A stretch of 64,000 bases of DNA from Rhynochetos jubatus (taxonomy: Eukaryota > Chordata > Aves > Eurypygiformes > Rhynochetidae): the NCBI GenBank assembly GCA_027574665.1, contig CM050659.1, positions 23,289,001 to 23,353,000 on the forward strand, written 5' to 3'. The notes under the pieces were generated by a model, which made no database searches, was not told the DNA's origin, and was given only the letters and a program-made list of their open reading frames with translations. Position numbers and translations under genes: made by a program. This document shows, in pieces, positions 58,714 to 64,000 of the stretch (positions within the stretch are counted from its first letter, which is position 1; each line of letters starts with the position of its first letter).

Positions 58714-61700
58714 GTGCGTGGGGGGGCCAGCCCCGGCCGAGAGCGGGCGGCGAGGGGCTGGGGAGGGGCGCCGGGCCCCGCGGTGCTGCCCCCACGAGCT
58801 CTGCGCGCACGGCCTGTTTCGCACTTGCCTTGCCCGGTGGTCAGCCCTCTCCGACGGGCAAGGGCCCGGGGGGGGTGCGCGGGGGGCACCAGTGCCACCC
58901 CCTCGCTCCCGGAAGCCGCCCCGGCGGGGGAGCCCCCTGCAGACGGGGGAGCCCCCTGCAGAGGGGCTGGCGGTGGGGAGGTTGGCGTGGCGCTGCCTGT
59001 GCAGCGTGCGGGGGGTGGTTTGGTCGTGGCTGATAAAGTCTCGGGCAAGTTTCGGCCCAGGCAACTTCAGGCTGAGCCTCTCCCTCCGCCGTGGTCGTGT
59101 GTAGGTGACCGTTCTATTTACGGTGCCTTCGAGCATTTGATCAGCTTTTTGCGGGCAAGCGTTAAAAAAACCAAAGCCTGTGAGCGGATGGTGAACGTTT
59201 GTGTAGAGAATAACTTAGGCTGACAGCTAATCTTGCCGTTATGTAGGGAACGGAAATTGGAATTGGAAATCTCTCTGTCAGCGGCGAGGCTGTAACGCGT
59301 TCCAGTGAATGATTTTTTTGTTACAAGTAAAGAATTGAGTGCGTATCTCAAATTGACTGGGGCCAGCTTTCAATAATTCACGTGCGTGCTCCAAAGCGCG
59401 TGAAGGAAGTTTATCTGAAAGATTGAGTGAATGAACTTTCCGTTCCGTTTGGTAATAACATTTTCTCTCCCCCCAAATAGCGGTGTTTATGGCCAGCTTT
59501 TCGTTGTTGCCCGCCTTGATTACTTCCTCCTGACAGGCAGAATTCCCTCATGGACTACAGCCAAGTTCATATTGCTTAGTAGATGAGACGAGCAGGACTG
59601 AAGTTGTAAATTTGGGGGGGTTTAGTTTTGAAACTTGGCAAGAAAATAAGTTGAGAGTTGAATTTGATGCAGACCAAATAGTTTTCCCATGTATCTGGGT
59701 ACTCAGTGTAGTCCAGTGTTCCTGGAAACTTATTTCAAGATGTTAATGAATAAACAAAAATGTTATCAAGGTGACATATAGAAGCATCATAATCCTGTTT
59801 ACTTTTGAATGTTTTCATTTTCATGTGAAAAATGCCAGTCCTTGCTGATAAGTTTTAATTGCCACATGTTACTAAATGCTGATTGGAACTAGAAAGCGAA
59901 GGCTGTGTCTGTAGTATATATATGTATTCCTCTCTTTGGCTTTCTAGTTTCTAGGCATTTCTGTGTTAGAAAATGGTCAGTTATGCTTTTATTTTATTAC
60001 AAGCTGGTGATTAATTTTTACTTCACTTCTGCATCAAGCTCTGTTTGGATGAAAATTAGAATTCCTTAAATTCATGAGCAAGATTTTGCATTGTGTTAAA
60101 TAAAAACTTTGTGCTACATTATGACAAATAGGCAACACATTTTATGTGTGTTTTGCAAATTTGGTTGCTTATTGTCTAGCAGGAGACTCACACTTAGTGT
60201 TCCGGAGTTTCGGGTTATAATAGCTTTCAAAATTTTGGGACTGGTTGACTTTTTTTTTTAACACTTAGTTACATTTGCTGACGAGGGAAATGCACTGCCC
60301 TGCAATTGCAGTTTCCTCTTTTTTTTTTTTCTTCTCATTTTTCATCTAGTTCAAGGACTGTTATGCCTGCACCAACAGAAGTGACCGTTAGAAGATGGTT
60401 AGGCACTTGAGCAGGTTGTATTTCAGAGTGACTTAGCCATTGACTTTTATAAATTAGGTAATTCAGCATTTTAAAAAATCTTCTGGGAGCACGTATGTAC
60501 ATCATTTATTTTGTTATGTTGATTAAAAAAAATTACAGTCCTCAGTCGTTAACAGGCTTATTCTGAAAGCTTTTATATAGATTAAAAAATTGAAGAAAGA
60601 CATTAGTTTGCATTTAGGAACACGGCAAAACAAGTTTAAGTTGTTTTAAGCTGTGTGCTTCATAGCAGTCTAGGAATAAGGCTTAATGAAAGTGGTTTAT
60701 AGCATGTGTTCTGAAAGGCTCCAGGCTACTGTGTGATGACACATCTTAGTATGTATGCTTTAGTGTGTGGGAAAGCTCTTATATTACCTTTATTGCGGTA
60801 TTCTAGGTATCAGACACCGGTTAGATTTTGCTCTAGCTTGTTGAATATAACCAAGGGCAGTAAGTGTGAAATAAATGCCCATGATCCAGCCTCTTAATCT
60901 CACATGGGATGGGAGACTGGCAGGACCCAACGGCTTGTAAAATCCAGGTCGTTGGCTTTAATGGCATGTCTTCCCCAAAGCGTTCCAAAATAGCAAGGAC
61001 CTTCCCAGGATGGCACACCTAATGTGGGACGGTTATACCAGCACCACGGTGCTTCTCGCTGCTCGAGTAAAATGACTTCTGTGAGTCAAATCAGTTGTAC
61101 AGCCACAGCTCTGCTTTTATTAAGTACACAAATAGCAGAGGTGTGTGACAGCACAGAGGTGCCAGTCAAGAGTTACACCTTGACATATGACCATACAAGC
61201 AAAGTTAGTAACTGTTCTTTCTGAGAAAGATGGTTTCAAACGCTTTCCTATCATCCTTCTACTCTACTTTGCATCCGTGCAGTACTTGATTGTTTCATGC
61301 TGGTTGTAAGCTGGTTTTTAAGCTTACATTTAATTTTAAGGTTAATTGTGTTATGATACAACATATGTATTTTCCAATACACTTTGTACAATGTACAACA
61401 ATGAGGTTCAAATACAGTAGTTTGGGTGGTGTTGCATTACAGATCCATGTTATTCTTCCCTCCCATTTACATTTTTCACTAGTTTTGTTTAGAGTCTTGC
61501 TTTGCTGAGTAATAAGAGAGGTAACATTTGTATCCTGGAGAGGACAATAGCTCAATTTATGGAGGAGGAAAACCAGGCGTCATAAATAACATGAAACTGC
61601 AATCAGACTCCATTTCTTGATATCGAGATTGCTTTGTATTTCCATAAATGTAGCTCCTTCACTTCACCCTCCCGCGCCTGGAGTAGGATTCAACCTGTCA

Positions 61701-64000
61701 GAATGTGTTTGGGAGTTAGGATCTCGGCTGGGTAGTAAGGGAGAGAGCGGGAGTGTTGGATGTGGCCTGCTTGGTGAATTTTGAAAAGCAACACAACAAA
61801 TACTGTGGGGTTTTTTTTTCCTTAGGGTTTATTTATAGAACAGTTTGCCCGCATCCAAAATAAACACAATGGCAAATTCTGTTCTATCTAAAACTTGAAT
61901 GGAAGGAAAATAACATTTGGCTGAAAAGGTCCAACAACCCTTAACTAAGGATAACTATTTTACTAGGAATCTGCGTAAATTGAGGAATACACGGAGGGGT
62001 TTCATTCAGAGAGGACTCTGGCAGTTGTAGAAAGCAGGGCTTTGTAAATTATTGTATGTGTAATGGTAACAAATAGAAGAGTATGGGTTTTTTTCCCCCC
62101 TTGCATTATCTTGCCCTTCCAGCTGCCACATGACATGATAAGGAGCATGTTCTTCTGCATAGTTTAGTAATATCCCTTGCTCTGGAAGCAGTCAGAAGTT
62201 TCAGGTATTTTCCTTAAATTTATTTATATTTTGCCTTTTTTTACCTGAAGCCTGCTGTGTAAAATTATACTGATGTTCGTTGTCCAGGCATCATTTCACA
62301 TGTGCATTGCTCAGTTTTCTTCTCTAGGCTCTGATGGTGCAGTTGAACAGGTTGATGCATGGGAACTATTAATGAACAGTCTTTAATATGCTCTGGAACG
62401 GAGTATTTGAAATTCCTTGAATTTTCAAAATCCTTTATAGAGGAAGTATTGCTGCTGAGCAGATCAGCAATCCCTTATGTCTGTCTATAAAAATGGACAC
62501 CTGATAATACTGAGAATTGTTGTGAGGAAGGATGTGTAATGAAGTAGAACAGATAGAAATACGGGAACCTGAGCTGAAAGTCGTCTGGGGAATACGAGGG
62601 GGCGTGGGGTAGGGAACACTCTCTGTAGTAGGGGCCGCTGTGGCGTACGTTGGGGTGCCGGCTGTGATGCTGTGTGGGTTTTCAGTTCTGCCTTTGAGAT
62701 GTGTTTTATCAAAACAAGCCAAACGTGAGGGTATCTTAGCCATTGTTAAACATAACTCCAGTTAAGTTTATATTGGTCATGTGGGTGACAGTTTAGTCTA
62801 TTTATACCAGAATATATTCACCTTTTCTCTCACGTTCCTCTGCTCTTTCCTATTCATCTTTTGTTTTCTTGCCTTGCAAACTCAGCGAAATGAAGAGTGG
62901 GACTTGAATACTGCGTGGTACTTGAATCCTACCATCAGTTATCTTCTTTGTAACAGTTAGTTTATAAAAATCCCACATCCCCATTAGACCAGAACAGTAT
63001 GTAACATACTCCAGGGAGAAGCTTCTGAGTGTGGATTTGACCTCGTGGAAATGTGCTTAATCCCCGTTGTTTGTTTGCCTTTATAGTATTTAAACTACTA
63101 CCAGCAGTCATGACACTTTAGTGATATGACTTTTATGTGCAATCAGCACTAGACATCTGTTTCGTCCTTTAGAGTATATAGAATCATATCCAAAAATACA
63201 TTAAAAGAACATAATGGTGCAGAGTCAGGCATTCAGAAATTAGGAAATGCCAGTATTAAAGTTCCCTGCATAATTTGGAAATAAGCAGGACTTGCTCCTT
63301 TAAAGCAATAGCCTGCTACTTTTATCTGTTGCGTTAAGGTTCAAGTATGCTTTTCCTTTGTAGTCTTAAGTCTGTTGGGAAAGAGTTGCGGTGAGGGAAA
63401 GTGGAGTCGCAGGATGTGCGGGGGGTGACAGGCTGAGCTTCGGTCCCGCTTGTTTGGGCAGTTTTGCTAATAATACGGTGATGGCTGGAGGACTTATGAG
63501 TGAAATAAATCGTAATTAACCCTTGTTTAATTCTTTATTTCTTTCTGAGACTTGGTTTTTAGCAGGAGCTTAGGAGAGGATTGAAACCTCCAGTCTTCCA
63601 TGCTCGAGACTGAAAATAAGAACAAGTTTTCCTGGGTACCTTGTGCAAATCTTTTAATTTCTGTTGTATTCATCTTCTAACCCCATGACAGTTTAAAGCT
63701 TCAGTCAAGTATGTAGGCCACCTCATGCACTAGTGGAGACTAGACCTGCTGGTGTTTTGGTATAAGTTGTGTCAGTGGTGCTGTTTGTCTTGTACATCAG
63801 TCAGAAGAGAACTTTGGGGTCAAAAGCTACCAATTGTAAAACGACGTTTTATGAGTACACTCGAGAAGAACAGTAATTAGCTTCTTTCCAATAGCTGTTG
63901 GAGCATCAGTTGTGTACTCCCATGTACTAGGAATATACAACAACAAAAACATTCATTCAGAGTTAAATACCCAAAGTTCAATTTTCACAGTAACCAGGGT
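58714..64000 (+). other. ABCB7: ABCB7 intron 1 (continues beyond window)
   Basis: No second coding exon of ABCB7 could be found to the window end. I looked for a frame starting like IPESLK-SITWQR after an acceptor. The sequence turns AT-rich from about 59,200. Poly-T runs and short open frames are present, without a recognisable repeat family. Confidence 0.65.
58925..58962. repeat. 19-bp exact tandem duplication
   Basis: Two exact copies of a GC-rich 19-base unit at 58,925-58,943 and 58,944-58,962, in the CpG island just inside ABCB7 intron 1. Confidence 0.8.

Larger units (their letters stand above)
57900..59130 (+). promoter_or_regulatory. ABCB7: ABCB7 CpG-island promoter
   Basis: A CpG-rich block, densest at about 58,280-59,000, surrounds ABCB7 exon 1. 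GC boxes (CCGCCCC and CCCCGCCCC) are at about 58,462 and 58,487-58,495, 50-85 bases before the start codon. No TATA box is evident. Confidence 0.7.

Noticed and set aside
58054..59223. 389-codon plus-strand frame containing ABCB7 exon 1
   Set aside because: It reads through the promoter and the first intron; only 58,546-58,713 is supported as coding.
1..64000. CRISPR arrays, operons, ribosome binding sites, tRNA or rRNA genes
   Set aside because: None seen; the window is vertebrate nuclear DNA. Small RNA genes in introns cannot be excluded by eye.

Overview
The window is vertebrate nuclear DNA, most likely from a bird. The genes are multi-exon with GT-AG introns, CpG-island promoters and long non-coding stretches. 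One interspersed repeat (about 40,790-40,975) has the 3' end of a CR1 LINE, the dominant retroposon of birds and other sauropsids. Introns are short compared with mammals. Three genes are recognised by protein similarity: ZDHHC15 (+), UPRT (-) and the first coding exon of ABCB7 (+). From memory of the human Xq13 map, the same three genes are neighbours there in the same relative orientation, so this looks like conserved synteny on an avian autosome.

Layout. 1-13,000 is intergenic DNA with no gene I can support. 13,050-14,110 is the CpG island of ZDHHC15, whose 11 coding exons (332 codons plus stop, phases all consistent) run from 13,675 to 27,790. A 3' UTR probably reaches at least a poly(A) signal near 29,601. 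29,630-35,990 is the gap between two convergent genes and carries a pure (CAG)12 tract and a 36-bp tandem repeat. UPRT lies on the minus strand in seven coding exons from 52,163 down to 36,289 (277 codons plus stop), with its CpG island at about 51,430-52,560. 52,560-57,900 separates UPRT from ABCB7 head to head. ABCB7 exon 1 (58,546-58,713) sits in a third CpG island and encodes an Arg/Ala-rich mitochondrial presequence. The rest of the window is its first intron.

The most unusual structure is between UPRT and ABCB7. 52,966-54,335 is an inverted, partial copy of ZDHHC15 (18,853-20,635: end of intron 2, exon 3, intron 3 and part of intron 4). In the copy, exon 3 has a 2-base frameshifting deletion and exon 4 has been deleted. 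Divergence is mosaic: about 498 bp (20,138-20,635 against 52,966-53,463) align without a gap and with one mismatch found by eye, while adjoining sequence is clearly diverged and rearranged. This points to recent gene conversion or a second, recent copying event between inverted repeats about 32 kb apart. The copy is itself flanked by another, older inverted repeat (52,735-52,965 and 56,930-57,165).

The three genes do not form one pathway. ZDHHC15 is a Golgi/endosomal protein S-palmitoyltransferase, UPRT a divergent uracil-phosphoribosyltransferase-like protein, and ABCB7 a mitochondrial inner-membrane ABC exporter linked to cytosolic Fe-S assembly. All exon boundaries were read by eye from splice signals and reading phase. 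Identities and repeat names come from remembered family sequences, not from a search.
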